From contig WAID01000015.1 in the NCBI GenBank assembly GCA_016584495.1, positions 682,501-746,500 on the forward strand: a stretch of DNA of 64,000 bases. Reading direction: 5' to 3'. The DNA is from Celoporthe dispersa. Taxonomy: Eukaryota; Ascomycota; Sordariomycetes; Diaporthales; Cryphonectriaceae. A program made the position numbers and the translations under genes. Shown piece after piece: positions 24,634 through 36,700 of this stretch. Within the stretch, counting starts at the first letter, position 1; every line of letters begins with the position of its first letter. A model generated the notes under the pieces. The model saw nothing but the letters and a program-made list of their open reading frames with translations, made no database searches and was not told the origin of the DNA.

Positions 24634-25406
24634 ATGTCGTGGTACTCCAACATCGCCTCGCGCGTAAACAACTCCGTCTCCAGCCTGCAGCGCTCCGTCT
24701 TCAACAGCGAGGCCGACGGCGACACCGAGGACGACACGTACGTCTGCCGAGTGCTGCGCCAGCACTACACGGAGAAGGGCAGCGGCCTCCCGGGCTGGCT
24801 GCCACCAGACCCCAAGGCGCCGCCACCCACACCCGTCGTCACTAATCCGGCCCTCAACTCGCGGTACGGCAACCTGCAGCCCAGCCCGAGCACCGGCGGA
24901 GGGCTCTCGTCGCTGTGGGACAAGAACCGCGCCGCGGGAGGGGGTGCGCCGGGCCAGCAGGCGGCAGGGGCCAGCGGCGTCAACGCCAGGAACCCCTTCG
25001 CGCAGCGCAGCGCCGCCCTCTCGCCCGACCCGGGGATGCAGGCGCGGCCGGGCCTGCCGAGCCAGAGGGCGGGGAGCTACCAGACGACGGCGAGCGCGGG
25101 GAGCAGCATACAGGACCGACTGAGAGGGAGGCTTGGAGGAGGCGCGAGGACGACGAGCCCGAGCAGCCCCGGGAGCCCCTTCTCGCCGCCGCCACAGCAG
25201 GGAGGAGCAGGCGGGGGAGGAAACGAGGACTATGATCCGTACAGGGCGGGCACATATGGTGCTGCTTATGCGCCGCCGTCACCTGGCGGCGCGGCGGCAG
25301 CCCTGCGGGATCTGGTGGGAGATGGGCTGGCGGGGGAGGAGGTGGTGGTCTGCCTGGCGGGCCGAGGAGGGTGGGTGGCCTCCCCAGTGGGCCGAGGATG
25401 AGGTAG
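24634..25406 (+). CDS. MSO1: MSO1-like Sec1-binding exocytosis protein, one frame break near the C-terminus
   Basis: Mso1 binds Sec1 and takes part in SNARE-mediated fusion of secretory vesicles at the plasma membrane. The first 65 residues match the Mso1 Sec1-binding domain (SVSSLQRSVFNSEADGDTED; VLRQHYTEKG; PGWLPPDPKAP). The remainder is a Gly/Pro/Ser-rich disordered linker (NARNPFAQRS; SIQDRLRGRL). The uncorrected frame ends at 25401 with a non-conserved tail. One base added in the G5 run at 25332-25336 gives a tail with two GLP-x-GPR motifs (GGLPGGPRR, GGLPSGPRMR) and a stop at 25404-25406. That is the usual C-terminus of filamentous-fungal Mso1 as I remember the family. Corrected length is 257 aa. 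It lies 1 kb upstream of GYP7 on the same strand. Confidence 0.85.
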
Positions 25407-26425
25407 TGGACAAGATTTTTCATCTGGGGATTGAGATGTTGAAGGCGTTGCGCACGGGGGCGGGGGCTGTGAGAAGCAGTGCTACTTCACATGCCGGCCA
25501 GCCTACGATTCTCTCTATCTCGTACGGATTCGACCGGAGCATAGGAGCATATTGCAGCATTTTGAATTTGGATCAGTTCGGCTGAGCAAGGAGTTCTGGG
25601 CACAGGGACACAGCGGTAGATAGATCTTGATCGCTGAATGAATGCATCTCCGTCAACACGTCTGTCTACCTCCTGGCCGAATACCAAAAGTCTCCACGCC
25701 GAGGAGAAAGGAAGACAACATGTGTCTCCGCCCTGGAAGACGTCGTGCAGTACGCGGTCTTACCTTGGACCACCTGCGCACCACCTGTCGAAAAGGTAAG
25801 GCGGAGAGAATGGACACAGTCGGAGACATGTTAGATCCGGAATGGCTCCAGCTGGAACTTTGGACAAGTGTAGTGCAGAGGCCGCGTGTCTGAGAGGCGA
25901 GGTGACGATGTCCCTGCCCCGGCCATGTGCCAGGCTCTATCAGAAGCCACTTTTTAGGGCTGCGGCGTGGCGGGTTAGCGTCATACTTACAGTGCGTAAT
26001 GCCCCCTAGGCTACACGCGGACCAAGCTGACCGCGGGGTAATACGCCGCCCGCCTGCGTCACAGCAGGTCAGTCGGCAGTGCCACAGCGGTGCCCAGATG
26101 GACGCCATCATATGATCGACCTCTCTTCCGACCTCACCACCTCCATCCTTCCCTCTTCCCTCTTCCTTCTCACCGAATCACACGACTTTTTTCCTCCTCC
26201 TCCTCCCTCCTCCTTCCGCTACTGACGCCTTCTCACGAGTCCCTATGGTTCTCAGGAAAATCACAGACACGACTCGAGAGCAGCCTGGCCAGCAAGCCTC
26301 ACCCTCCGGTCCACCCGCGGCTCGTGACGTTCCGACGATGACGTCTGGCGGGCTGCCTCACACAGGAGCCTCTCAGGATACACAACCAGCCCGCTCAGCC
26401 TCGCCCGTAGGGGAGCCTCTACGCC
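25407..26425. other. Intergenic, GYP7 5' region
   Basis: About 1 kb without a supported gene. A CT-rich stretch (26125-26220) precedes the GYP7 start and looks like a fungal promoter or 5' UTR pyrimidine tract. Confidence 0.5.
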
Positions 26426-29066
26426 ATGAGCGACGACGAGGAGGGCGAGTACAACACCATCACCCACACGGAGACCGGGAGAGGGGTCAAGCTTCTCTAC
26501 TCCAAGAGCAAGGTACTCCTCGGGCCGCCACCCTCCTGCCCCGTCCGCCGTGTAAAGCTGACCCGACGAGCGTAGGTCTACATACATCCCACGCCCTCCG
26601 CCAAGGACAACATTCCCGGCTTCATAGCCCTGCTGCAGCAGAAGCCTCCGCCTGGTGCCCGACCGTCAGGTGAATCGAATAATCCTCAGTCCATAGCCTC
26701 TGCGGACCTCCTTCTGGCATGGATCCCAGAGTCACAGCTTGGCGAGGCCGCCAGCATCTACGTCAAGGTCGACCTCTCTGACGGCGACTCCCCCCCGAAG
26801 CAATCCTACCTCGTCCCTCCTCCGCCGACTGTCACCACCCACCGTGGCTCCGTCGGCCACTACTCCTTGCCATCCCCGTCAGCGCAGTCTACTCGCTCCT
26901 AGTCCGGCCGCCCAGCCTAGGGTGGTGGTTTGGCTCCGTCATCATCAACAGCCGGGCCGGCGACAGCTTCCCGGCACTGTTCTTCCACGACAGCGAGTGC
27001 GAGTCGACGATCCTGCAGAAGAAGAAGCACATGAAGGACGGGTTCGACCCGTTCGGGGAGAGCGGGCAGATGTTCTGGGGCGGCGACGAGGTGCTGAGGT
27101 GGCTGAGGAGGTACGTCAAGATCGAGCGGAGCGTCGCGGAGCCCAACATCTACCTGGTCGAGCCCAGCAAGGAGGACAGCATGGGCTTCGGCGCAAAGCC
27201 CACAAGCAGCACGGCCTCGTCCATCGGCCGCCAGGATAGCAGCCGCGGCATCACGATTGGAGGCGCAGCCGGTGCGAACCGGGGCTCGAGGGCCGGACCG
27301 AGCAGGGATGCGCAGATGGACCCGTTCACCAAGTTCGTGAAGGAGACGGGCTGGAACATCATGGAGAAGTTCAGCAAGGTCACGACCTTCACGCGGAACG
27401 CCGCGAACGAGGTTATCGACAACCCCCGCATCCCGCCTCAGGTCAGGAGCCTGCTCCGCAACCCCGAGGTCAAGACGCTGCAGGATGAGTTCGACAGCGC
27501 GAGGATATACCTGGCGCGGTGGGCGATGGGCATAGCGGAGCAGAGCGAGAGGACCGCCGCCAGAGGATATGGACTGCGCAGGACGTCATGGAGATGGAGG
27601 ATACCGATGTCGGCGAGTTCGAGCTGGTCGAGGGGACCAGCTCGTTCTCGCTGGAGGAGATGAGGAAGGCCGTCGGCATGAAGGAGTGGCAGACCTTCTT
27701 CGATCCAACAACCGGGAGACTGGCCGTGACGATCGGCGAGGTGAAGGATCGAGTATTCCACGGCGGCCTGGATCCGGATGATGGTGTCCGGAAGGAGGCC
27801 TGGCTGTTCTTGCTGGGCGTGTATGACTGGCACAGCACCGAGGTCGAGCGCAGGGCCCAGATCGCATCCCTGAGGGACGCATATGTGAAGCTCAAGGGCG
27901 CGTGGTGGGAGCGCCTTGTTGATCTGGGTGGCCAGGGCGAGGAGGGCGAGTGGTGGAGAGAGCAGCGCGGCCGAATCGGTAGGTCCCCCCGCCCGTCTCC
28001 TCATCTCATCTCACCTCACCAGCGAGCTCACATTGCGAACAGAGAAAGATGTCCACCGCACGGACCGGAACGTGCCGATCTTTGCAGGCGAGAACATCCC
28101 TCATCCGGACCCGGACTCCCCCTTCGCCGAGGTTGGCACCAATGTGCACATGGAACAGATGAAAGACCTGCTCCTCACGTACAACGAGTACAACAAGGAG
28201 CTGGGCTACGTCCAGGGCATGTCCGACCTGCTCGCGCCCATCTATGCCGTCGTGCAGGATGACGCCATCGCCTTCTGGGCGTTCCAGCACTTCATGGAGC
28301 GCATGGAGCGCAATTTCCTGAGGGACCAGTCCGGCATGCGCACGCAGCTGACCACGCTCGACCAGCTGGTGCACTTCATGGACCCGAAGCTGTGGGAGCA
28401 CCTGGACAAGGCCGACAGCACCAACTTCTTCTTCTTCTTCCGCATGCTGCTGGTGTGGTACAAGCGCGAGTTCCCGTGGCTGGACATCCTGCGGCTCTGG
28501 GAGGCGCTGTGGACAGACCACCTCACCAGCAGCTTCCACCTGTTCGTGGCCCTGGCCATCCTGGAGAAGCACCGGGACGTGATCATGACGCACCTGCAGC
28601 ATTTCGATGAGGTGCTCAAATACGGTACGTGCTCTAGCCCAGGCCTCTGGACATCGTCCCCCCCCTCCCCCCTGGCATCAGCATACTGACACGCTCTCTG
28701 CAGTCAACGAGCTCTCCGGCACCATCGACCTCGAGTCCACGCTCATCCGCGCCGAGGCCCTCTTCCGCAAGTTCAAGCGCCTCATCGAGGCCATCGACAA
28801 GAAACCCAACTTCCCCGGGCCGCGCTTCACCCCTGTCCACCGCCGCCCCATCCCTGCTGTCTGCCAGCAGCAGCGGCGGCGGCGGGTCTTCCACCCCGAA
28901 CGGCCAGCAGAACAAGGGCAAGCAGGCCGAGCCCGAGCCCACAAAGGTCATCACGCCTGAGCTGCGGCGTCTGCTGAGCAAGGAGGTCGAGGTCCTACCG
29001 CGGAAGGAGGTCGCGAAGCAGGGCGACGGGATGCTGGCGAAGCCGGACCTGGCGCACACGCGTTGA
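26426..29066 (+). CDS. GYP7: GYP7-like TBC-domain Rab GTPase-activating protein, three frame breaks
   Basis: Gyp7 stimulates GTP hydrolysis by Ypt7/Rab7-type GTPases in vacuolar and late endosomal traffic. The four-exon model has introns 26513-26575, 27979-28042 and 28625-28703. The N-terminal part (GRGVKLLYSKSK-VYIHPTPS; WWFGSVIINSRAGDSFPALF) is the Gyp7 N-domain. The TBC domain carries both catalytic fingers: the Arg finger in RIEKDVHRTDR, split by an intron, and the Gln finger in YVQGMSDLLAPIY. Further TBC blocks are FWAFQHFMERM and EFPWLDILRLWEALW. Frame breaks: T-pair 26867-26868 (one base missing; restores YSFAIPVSAVYSLLV), GG at 27551-27552 (one missing; ERDRRQRIWTAQ) and 28815-28829 (one extra or two missing; restores ASPLSTAAPSLLS). 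Corrected length is about 812 aa. The end is ITPELRRLLSKEVEVLPRK. Confidence 0.93.
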
Positions 29067-29713
29067 GCGGGCTCCGGCGGGTGGGCATCCTGCAGGGTGA
29101 GGCGATTAGAAAACACAAAAATGGTGAGGCGATGAGGTCTGAAAATCATGAGCTGTATACATTACACGGGATGTTCTGCATGGGCGTTATGAGGCTGCGG
29201 CGCTTAGTGGATCATGAATCGTGGGCGGGATTGGGCTTCCTGTGGAGGATAATAAAGGCACCACCAAATGCATCACTTTTCCCTCTTCTCAACATCCAAA
29301 TGTGAATAAACTGGGGATTCCTCCATCAGGGAATCATATCTACATCATCAGGTTTGAAGTATCATTTTTCTGCTCTGTTTTTGGTCTTGGTTTTGTTTTT
29401 GTTTTTTGCTCTTGTTCAGTGATCTATGCATTTGCTCTGTCGAAATTGCAGATGCTCTCGTTATCACGAGATATGCCTCGACGAAACCATTATCAAACCA
29501 TCAGTAATCCAGCTCCACTCATGCATGCATCGACGTAATGAAAAGAAAAAAAAAATCCCTTTTTTTCCCCTGAGAGTATATCACAAAGAGCTTGTGCTCC
29601 AGCACATGTGTCCGTCCTCTTCTGTAGCCCCCCTTTACCCCACCTTGAGCATAAAGACCAGACCTTCATATCTCCCAGCGCCCAAAAGGGGCCTTGGATA
29701 TCCAGCAGCCGTC
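29067..29713. other. Convergent 3' intergenic region, GYP7 / glucosidase I
   Basis: A 647-bp spacer, AT-richer than its flanks. It contains an AATAAA at 29251-29256, about 185 bp after the GYP7 stop, a possible polyadenylation signal. No gene is seen. Confidence 0.55.
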
Positions 29714-32335
29714 TCACAGCTCATCCCTGGCATGGCCGCCAGAGCCGCCCAGGTCCGGCATGGCCATGATCTTGACCACCAGGCTGGTCCAGCCGGTGAA
29801 GTGCTGCGTGCGCTGGCCCGCGCCCGTCTCCGGGTTGTACTGCTCCCAGGCGAAGCCGGTCTCCTCCCAGGACTTGTAGATGGTCTCGACGAGGTTCCTG
29901 CGCAGGCGGGAGTAGAGGTCCTTGGCCCTGGACTGGTGTGGGCCGGGCTGTGTGGCGACGTTCTGTCGTGGGTCATGGTCAGCAATGGTTGTTACGGTTG
30001 CCTTTTTCTTGTCTCTTTCTTTCTTTCTTTTTTTTTTTGGAGATGTGATAGAAACTTACGTAGAGCTGCGTCACAGCCATGTAGTTGATGTTGATCCACA
30101 CAGGGCTGCGCCAGTAGTTCTCGTCCGTGCCGTAGAAGTCAGACTTCTTGCTCAGGCTGCGGATGCCGTGAGGGCTCCACAGCTCTTCCTCGTCGCCGAT
30201 GAGGTCCAGGATCTTGCCCATCTTAGGGCTGTCCGGCCTCAGCAGGCCGGTGAGGAAAGGCATGAGCGAGACGTAGCCCTTGTAGCACACCAGCTGGTTC
30301 TCCTCGTAGTCGTCGATGGTGGCGTCACAGTAGCAGCCGTCCGCCTCGGACCAGTGGAGGTCGTCCAGGTTGTGCTCGATCGCGTCGAGGACCTTCTTAA
30401 ACTCCTCGGCGTCCTCGGCGATGCCGATCGTCTGGGCCACGTTGATGAGCGACTTGGTCATCATGCCGACCCAGGCCATGAGGTCGACGTGCAGCTCTGC
30501 CGGGTGGGGGGGCTGCGGGCGGGGGTAGTCGTCCATCCCGCTGGTGAGGACGTGTCGCGGAGTCCTTCCCCGCCAGCGGTATGCCTCCTTGGAAGAGTAA
30601 GCCTCACGGTCGTAGGACTTGATGTCGCCGTACTGGGTCTTCTTGAACCACTCGAACTGTCTGCGCATCAGTGGGTACAGCTGGCGGAGGTATTCCAGGC
30701 CGAGGTTCGTGTTGTCGAGGTAGGCAGTGCCGAGGCTCTCGTCTTGGGAGAGCCTTTCCCCTGCGAGGCCGCCGTACCGTTGGCGGTCTTCTGTAGCTTG
30801 GCGATGTAGGTGTCGATGACGAAGAAGAGCGTCGGGGGGTTGGCGTAGTGTGGATACTGGACCTGGAACTCCTCGGGGACCTTGCTCCTTGCCTCGTCGC
30901 CCAGGATCATCTCGCGGGGGATCCAGCCGTCCTCGTCCATGAGGTTGAACCAGCTCTTGAGGATCTCGAGGGTCAGGTCCATGTCCCACTCCGCAATGGG
31001 CAGGAGGTGGAAGCCCTCGTCCCAGAGGAAACCCCTCGGGAAGAACGGCCGAGAGGGGATGCTCGAGAACAGCTCATACGGGCCCTCCAGCTTCTGCTCC
31101 TTGCGGTTCCTCGCATCGGCAGCAGCCTCCCAGAAGCCTTCGTCGTCCTCTTCGTACTCGGCAGCGTAGGACCGGTCGACCAGGTGCTGACCGTGAAAGT
31201 AGCCGATACCGCCAATCAGGTTGGACAACATGCTGCGGCCGAACGTCTTGTACCGGTCCGCCGTGAATGGGGCCTGAGGGGCGAAGACGCTGGTGAAGCG
31301 CTCCCCAAAAGACTCGGTCGTCTCCTTGATCTCCCTGGTCAGGTCGTCGCTGGTCAGATCCTTACCGCCCGAGGCGCTGGAGAAGAGGATGTCGAACTCG
31401 AAGGGGCCCTCGAAGATCTTCTGGACGATGTGCGTGTTGCCAAGGCCAGGCTTGTTGGACAGCCCGTACATCTGCCAAGCCGGGGTGGTGCCTCCTGGTT
31501 GATGCGAGGCATCATCTCGCTCATCCGCTCGCTCATCTGGCGCATGGCGATGGCTTTTGCCTGCCACAGAAGCTCCGGGGGCACGTTGAGGGACTGGATG
31601 ACGGTCTTGTCCAGATCCTGACTCTCATCAAAGTCTGTCCCGGACGGGGGTGCTCGCCTGTACCCTTCGTGACGACAACCTTGAAGCTCCCGAGGGAGTC
31701 TGAGCTGCCGGTGAAGGTCACATCGCCGGGGGAACCGTTGTCATCGCCGTCCGCCTGGGGCTCGATGGTGCTGCCGAAGCCCTCCTGTCCGAGGAAGAGG
31801 ACGACCTGGGTCCTGGCATCCTCGGGGACGCCAGGCCGAGGAACGCCCCTAATCCTGGCCGCCCAGCTGCCGCCATTGGCGCCTCCAGGGACCTTGACGA
31901 AAGAGGTGGTGATGTCGACACCGTTTCCAGAATCATGGATGGTCTGCACGCCTCCCTTGCGTATGTCATACTCGTCCCAGCCGTAGCCGGCCATTCCCTG
32001 GTGTTGCTCACATGTGTACCTGAAGTCTACATCGCGTCGTTCAATACAGGCCTGCCATATGAGAGGGGTGGAAGTTGGAGAAGTGTCTTACTGTCGCGTG
32101 CAACTTGGTAATTATCAACATTGGACCACATGAGGCCAGTCAGTAGGGAGTTAGGTGCGCGTTGGCGTACACCAAAGTAGAGATTGGGTCGGTAGGGGCC
32201 CCAGTGGAGGCTCTGGTTGTTCAGGCGGCCTAGCTCAGCATTGAGGACAGCCTCGTCCTGCGCAACAGTGCCAGCGATCAGCGAGAGAGATGAGAGGAGG
32301 CCGACCAGGATGGCCAGCAGGCGAGGGTTCGCCAT
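29714..32335 (-). CDS. CWH41: Mannosyl-oligosaccharide glucosidase (ER glucosidase I, GH63), three frame breaks
   Basis: Glucosidase I removes the outermost alpha-1,2-glucose from Glc3Man9GlcNAc2 on new glycoproteins in the ER. Exons are 32335-32092, 32026-30060 and 29962-29714 (introns 65 and 97 nt). The N-terminus (MANPRLLAILVGLLSSLSLI) is a signal peptide or anchor. GH63 motifs are LHWGPYRPNLYFGVR, GYGWDEYDIRKGG, FFPRGFLWDEGFHLLPIAEW, DGWIPREMILGDEA, YWRSPVWININYMAV and HFTGWTSLVVKIMAMPDL. The C-terminus is HARDEL, an ER-retrieval-type tetrapeptide RDEL. Frame breaks, each one base missing: AAA 31630-31632 (restores FDESQDLDKTV), G4 31482-31485 (EAPPAWQMYGLSNKP) and C4 30758-30761 (SQGERLSQDESLG). 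The corrected frame closes at 820 aa, a normal length for the family. Confidence 0.95.
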
Positions 32336-33737
32336 GGTGGGATTGGACTGCTTGTCGTCAAGTGCTGAGGATTCATTCACAAACAGACAAGCAATTGATG
32401 CAGATATGTGTTTGTCGACGAGATGCTGCTCCAGTGTGTGTGTCCTGGAGATCAACTGCAGGCTTCATGAAGCTACAGGTGTTCTTTTGGAGGGTCCATG
32501 TTACAGCAGGGTAGGTACGTACCCCTGGAGAGGCTGACGTGGGGTGCCCCACATTACATCCCACTGGCTAATCCCTGGCACCGAGTGGACCTGTACTATG
32601 GTACATAGCAGACCTAGCTCCTAGCCCAATCAGTATTTCAACGTCCTTGACTTCGCTCTGGCAGCGGTGGGCGAGGGCTGTCGCCTCTCTCTCTCGCTCA
32701 ATGGAGACATCCGAGCACGTGCAGCGTCTCTGTACATCCTCAATGGTCAGCACACTCTCCTGGCCTTCTATTGAGGCTGTTCTAGACTATCCACAACTTT
32801 GGCCTTTGTGTACGCAAGAGTCAAGTAGTGCATCCAGCGCCCTCGCCATGCGTGAGAGGAAGCAAAACATCGATATCACACTCCACGAAGCAATTGCGGA
32901 ATGTGACACACCAGGTGCAACAGGAGGGGACTACATCCATCCCCTCGGATACGATATTGTGGAGGAGCATCGTTACACCTCGTGACTAATAGAGCTGAGG
33001 CCGCCCCTCCCGACTGACAAATCGCCCTCGCGGGTGATAATAGAAGGACCAACCTTCGCCTTTACGACCGGGTGTACCGCGAGTGCGTGTAAATGGGGCC
33101 CAGCAGATAGTTTTTGGAACCACCCTGTGTGTCGGCGGCACGCTGGTCGCAGACCATGGTTCCGGCCTGACCTATCTGTCCTTCGAATGGCGCACAGGGG
33201 ATGGAGAATAGATGTCTTGGTGTCTGACAATTATTGAGTGGACGTCGCGATTGGACAAGAAGGTCCTTTGAGTACCTCCTCGGGACATGGATGAGGAAGG
33301 ACAAGATGAGGCAGGTCGCTGGGTGCTAAGCCGCGTAATGGGCTTGGTGCTCGTCAAGGGCCCGGAAGAGTATGGCGATGTCTATACCCGGGTTGGAAAC
33401 TTTTGACGGGCTGTTTTCTCTTTTTTTTTCTTCTCTCTTCTCATCACGAGGGCAACCATCGACACACATTCAAGCTCGGTGCCGGAGTTCTGGTGTACGC
33501 TTCTGTGGGTTACGTGATTAGCGTGTCGGCGTTTTGGATGCTCTTTGGTTTTGCAACAAGTAACGTGGGTATACGGCTGATGATACATACTTAAAAACAT
33601 ATAGGAACCAGTACGCGATATCAACAAGAAAAGAAAAGCAGAGGAAGAAGCGTTGTTACAGGGAGATATCACAACACAAACCAAAAAAGAAAGAAAAAAA
33701 AAAAAGGCAGAGACGAGCAGGTGTTTCCCCACACCGT
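32336..33737. other. Intergenic, no gene recognised
   Basis: About 1.4 kb including the glucosidase I promoter and the 3' end of the next minus-strand gene. No coding region is supported. Poly-T and poly-A runs occur near 33420 and 33687-33705. Confidence 0.5.
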
Positions 33738-36700
33738 TCAAGCCCTCCGCTTCGACCTCCTCTCGGGCGAGATCCAGAACCCCTCGGCATCATAGAGCCC
33801 CAGGCTCTCCTCGCTCTTCCGCTCGGGGCTGCCCTCCCCGACCTTGAGCTGTCTCCTCGCCCTCGGGGTGACGGCCGTCCTCTCCTCGACCGCCTGCCAG
33901 GAGCCGCCCTTCTCCCCAGGCTCGACCCTGCCCGCCCTCTCGTTCTCCCTTGTCGCTGTGACGACCATCCCGCCTCCTCTGATCACCACCACCACCGGCG
34001 GTGTCCTCCGGCGTGCTGCCTCCCAGCCCGAGGTAGTTCCGCCTCGCCTCCCTCTTCCTAGGCGGGCTCACGAACCGGCCCGTCTCCTCCTCCCGCAGCG
34101 TCGGCAGCACGGGGCTTACGCTAGACGACCCGTCCGAGTAGCCGCTGGCGGCGTTGCTGTAGGCGCTGATCTGGCTGTTCATCCTCCGCAGCTGGGCCAC
34201 GGTCGAGGATACGGGCTGCTGGGCCTGGATGCGGTAGTCCTCGGGCGGCACGAGACGCACGGTGCTGTTGGGCCGCACCGATTTCTTTTGCTGCTTCTGC
34301 TGCTGATGCTGCTGCTGCTGCTGCTGAATGATATCACCACCGCCGCCGCCAATCAGCTGGCTCAGCTCGCTCAAGGCATGGTACTTGTCCCTCTCCCAGT
34401 CCGCCGAGTAGTGCGACCCAGACGAGTCCGAGATCTTGCGCACCTCGCCGCCGCGCGGCGACGGTGATGTGCCGCCTCTGTCGCCTTTGTAGCAGCCCCG
34501 GTGTTGCTGCTGGACCCACGAGACACGAGATCGTGATTACCACCGCCACTCGTGCTGCTTCCGCTGTCGACAGGAAGGCCGCCAGCAGCAGCGCGGGAGT
34601 CAAAGGCCTTGGCGAGGCGGGCGATGACGGTGCCTCGCGAGATGGCCGGGCTCGGGGGTGGGATGTCGGGCGTGTGGTCCCTGGCGCGGCCGAGGGTGGG
34701 CGAGCTGGCCTGGGCTCGGAGCTGGCTGAGGCGCTTTGGCTGGGAGCTGCTCGTCCCGTCTCTTGTGCCAGGGGCAGGCGCACGAGGGACCTCTTCGTCA
34801 CCGTCGCCCATCACCTCGTCTTCCTCCTCCTCTTCTTCGTCTCCTCTGTCCTCCTCGTCATCATGCACAGTCGACAGGTTCCGCCTGTGGAGATTTGCAG
34901 TCGAGCTGACCGCGGACGTGGGCGCCACAGGATACACCACCGCAGGCCCTGCCAGGTGCTGCGCCTGGGGTGTTGTCGTCTGCTGCGTCCCCTGCGCACG
35001 CCGTCGGTCAGGCGATCCCCTGCGCGCGGCAGCAGGTCGCGGCTCGGGCGACGCCCTCGAGTTGCCCGAGATGATGGACAGGGGACTCTCCGACCGCAGC
35101 GACACCTCGCTTCTGTTGGCAGAGGAGGCACGCCACCCTGGAACAGGCGCGGCGCGTCGTTGAACGCATGTGTCGTTGTCGTTGTGGTCGTCGTCGTCAT
35201 CCCCACACGGCTGCTGCGGTTGCTGATGGGCCGGAGGGGCGCCACATAAGGGCTGCAGTTGTGATCATCCCGCAGCGACACAACAAACGGGTCCTCACCA
35301 GCAGGCGCCGTCATCATGCCCCCGGATGCAAACCCTGCGATCTTGTTCATGTCGGCGGGGATGCTGCTCCCAGGCGCCGTGATCCTCGTCTCGTCGGCCA
35401 TCTCGTCCACGCTGTCGATGGTCGAGAGCGACCTGTCTCCGTGGTCGTCCGACGCGATGCTGCTCGTCATCGACTCTGCGTCCGAGCCTGGCCGCCGGGC
35501 CACCACCAGCTGGTTCTGCAGCGGGCTCGGCCTGGCCCCTCTCTCCGGGCTGGTGAGGGCGTGGTAGTGGCCCAGGCCGGGGCTCGGCCCGTCCGCTGGC
35601 TGGAGCAGGCTGTCCGCGTCCGACACCGCCGAGTTCTGCGAGTCGTCGCGACGGTGCCTACCTAGCCGTGGCGGGCTCGGCGTCCACGAGGAGGCGCTGG
35701 TCGTCGTGGTGACTGTGGCGGTGGTGGTGCCCACGAGGGTTGTGCAGGACCCGGCGCCTGTGTCGATGCGCAGGGACGGCGGTCCGTGTCTCTCCATGGC
35801 GCTGGGGCCCAGTGATCTTTTCGACGGGCTGCTGCTGGCGCTGCTCCTGCCTTGCCTGACCACCCCTCTCTGCAGCCGCCTCTCCGTGCCCCTCAGGATC
35901 TCCGTCAGCGTCGAGTCCGACGAAGGGTCCCTTCCCTTCCTCGTCGTCGTCGCCGTCCCAACCGACGACGCGCGCGTGGACCCGCTCGTCACGGGCCTCT
36001 CTGAGTCCTCATACACATAATAGCTCAGCCCTCTGTCCCTCGGCGTGAAGCTCGTCGTCTTGGGCCACCCGTGCCAGTTGTTGCTGTTGTTGTTGGACCG
36101 CTCGTGGTGCGGCACGCTGCCCGCCACCTCTGCGCTGGCGGCCAGCAGTGCCTGTCTGGGCGGCTTGGGCAGCTGGCGCGGCGGCGAGGGCTGTGTCTCT
36201 GCGTCCTGCTCGGCCACGCTCTCGGGGATCGTCAGCTTCGGGATGTGGAGAGACGACAGGTGGTTCTGGAAGCGAAAGATGCCCACGCTGTCGTGCACTA
36301 CGGAGCGAGGTGGTGGTGATTGTTGTTCTTGTTGCTGCTGCTGAGGAACGGTGGTGGTCGTCTGGACAGTGTCGACGTGGAAGTGATGATGCGCCTGCCC
36401 GCCCTGGTCCATCTTGGGGCTGCTGCTGAAGTAGGCAAGCTTTGGCAGCGTCGGCGAGATGCTCTTCAGGGGCCAGCTCTCGCGAAAGCTACGCCGCCAC
36501 GACCGCCGCCCCTTACCACGCACCCTCCCGTCACCGCTCCCGCCGCGGCGGGAGGCTGGCCTTGCTCTTGCGCTTGCCAGGCGAGACGTTCATCGGCGGG
36601 CCGTGGATGCTGTCCTCGTCAACCCAGGCGTTGGACGTGTGGCGGCGGTGTTGTCCAGGCCTCGACGACGACGACGTCACCTGGCCAGCCCCGCTCATCG

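Noticed and set aside
30848..31621. Long plus-strand open frame opposite glucosidase I
   Set aside because: Shadow of the GC-rich GH63 coding strand; no family features and the minus strand is certain.
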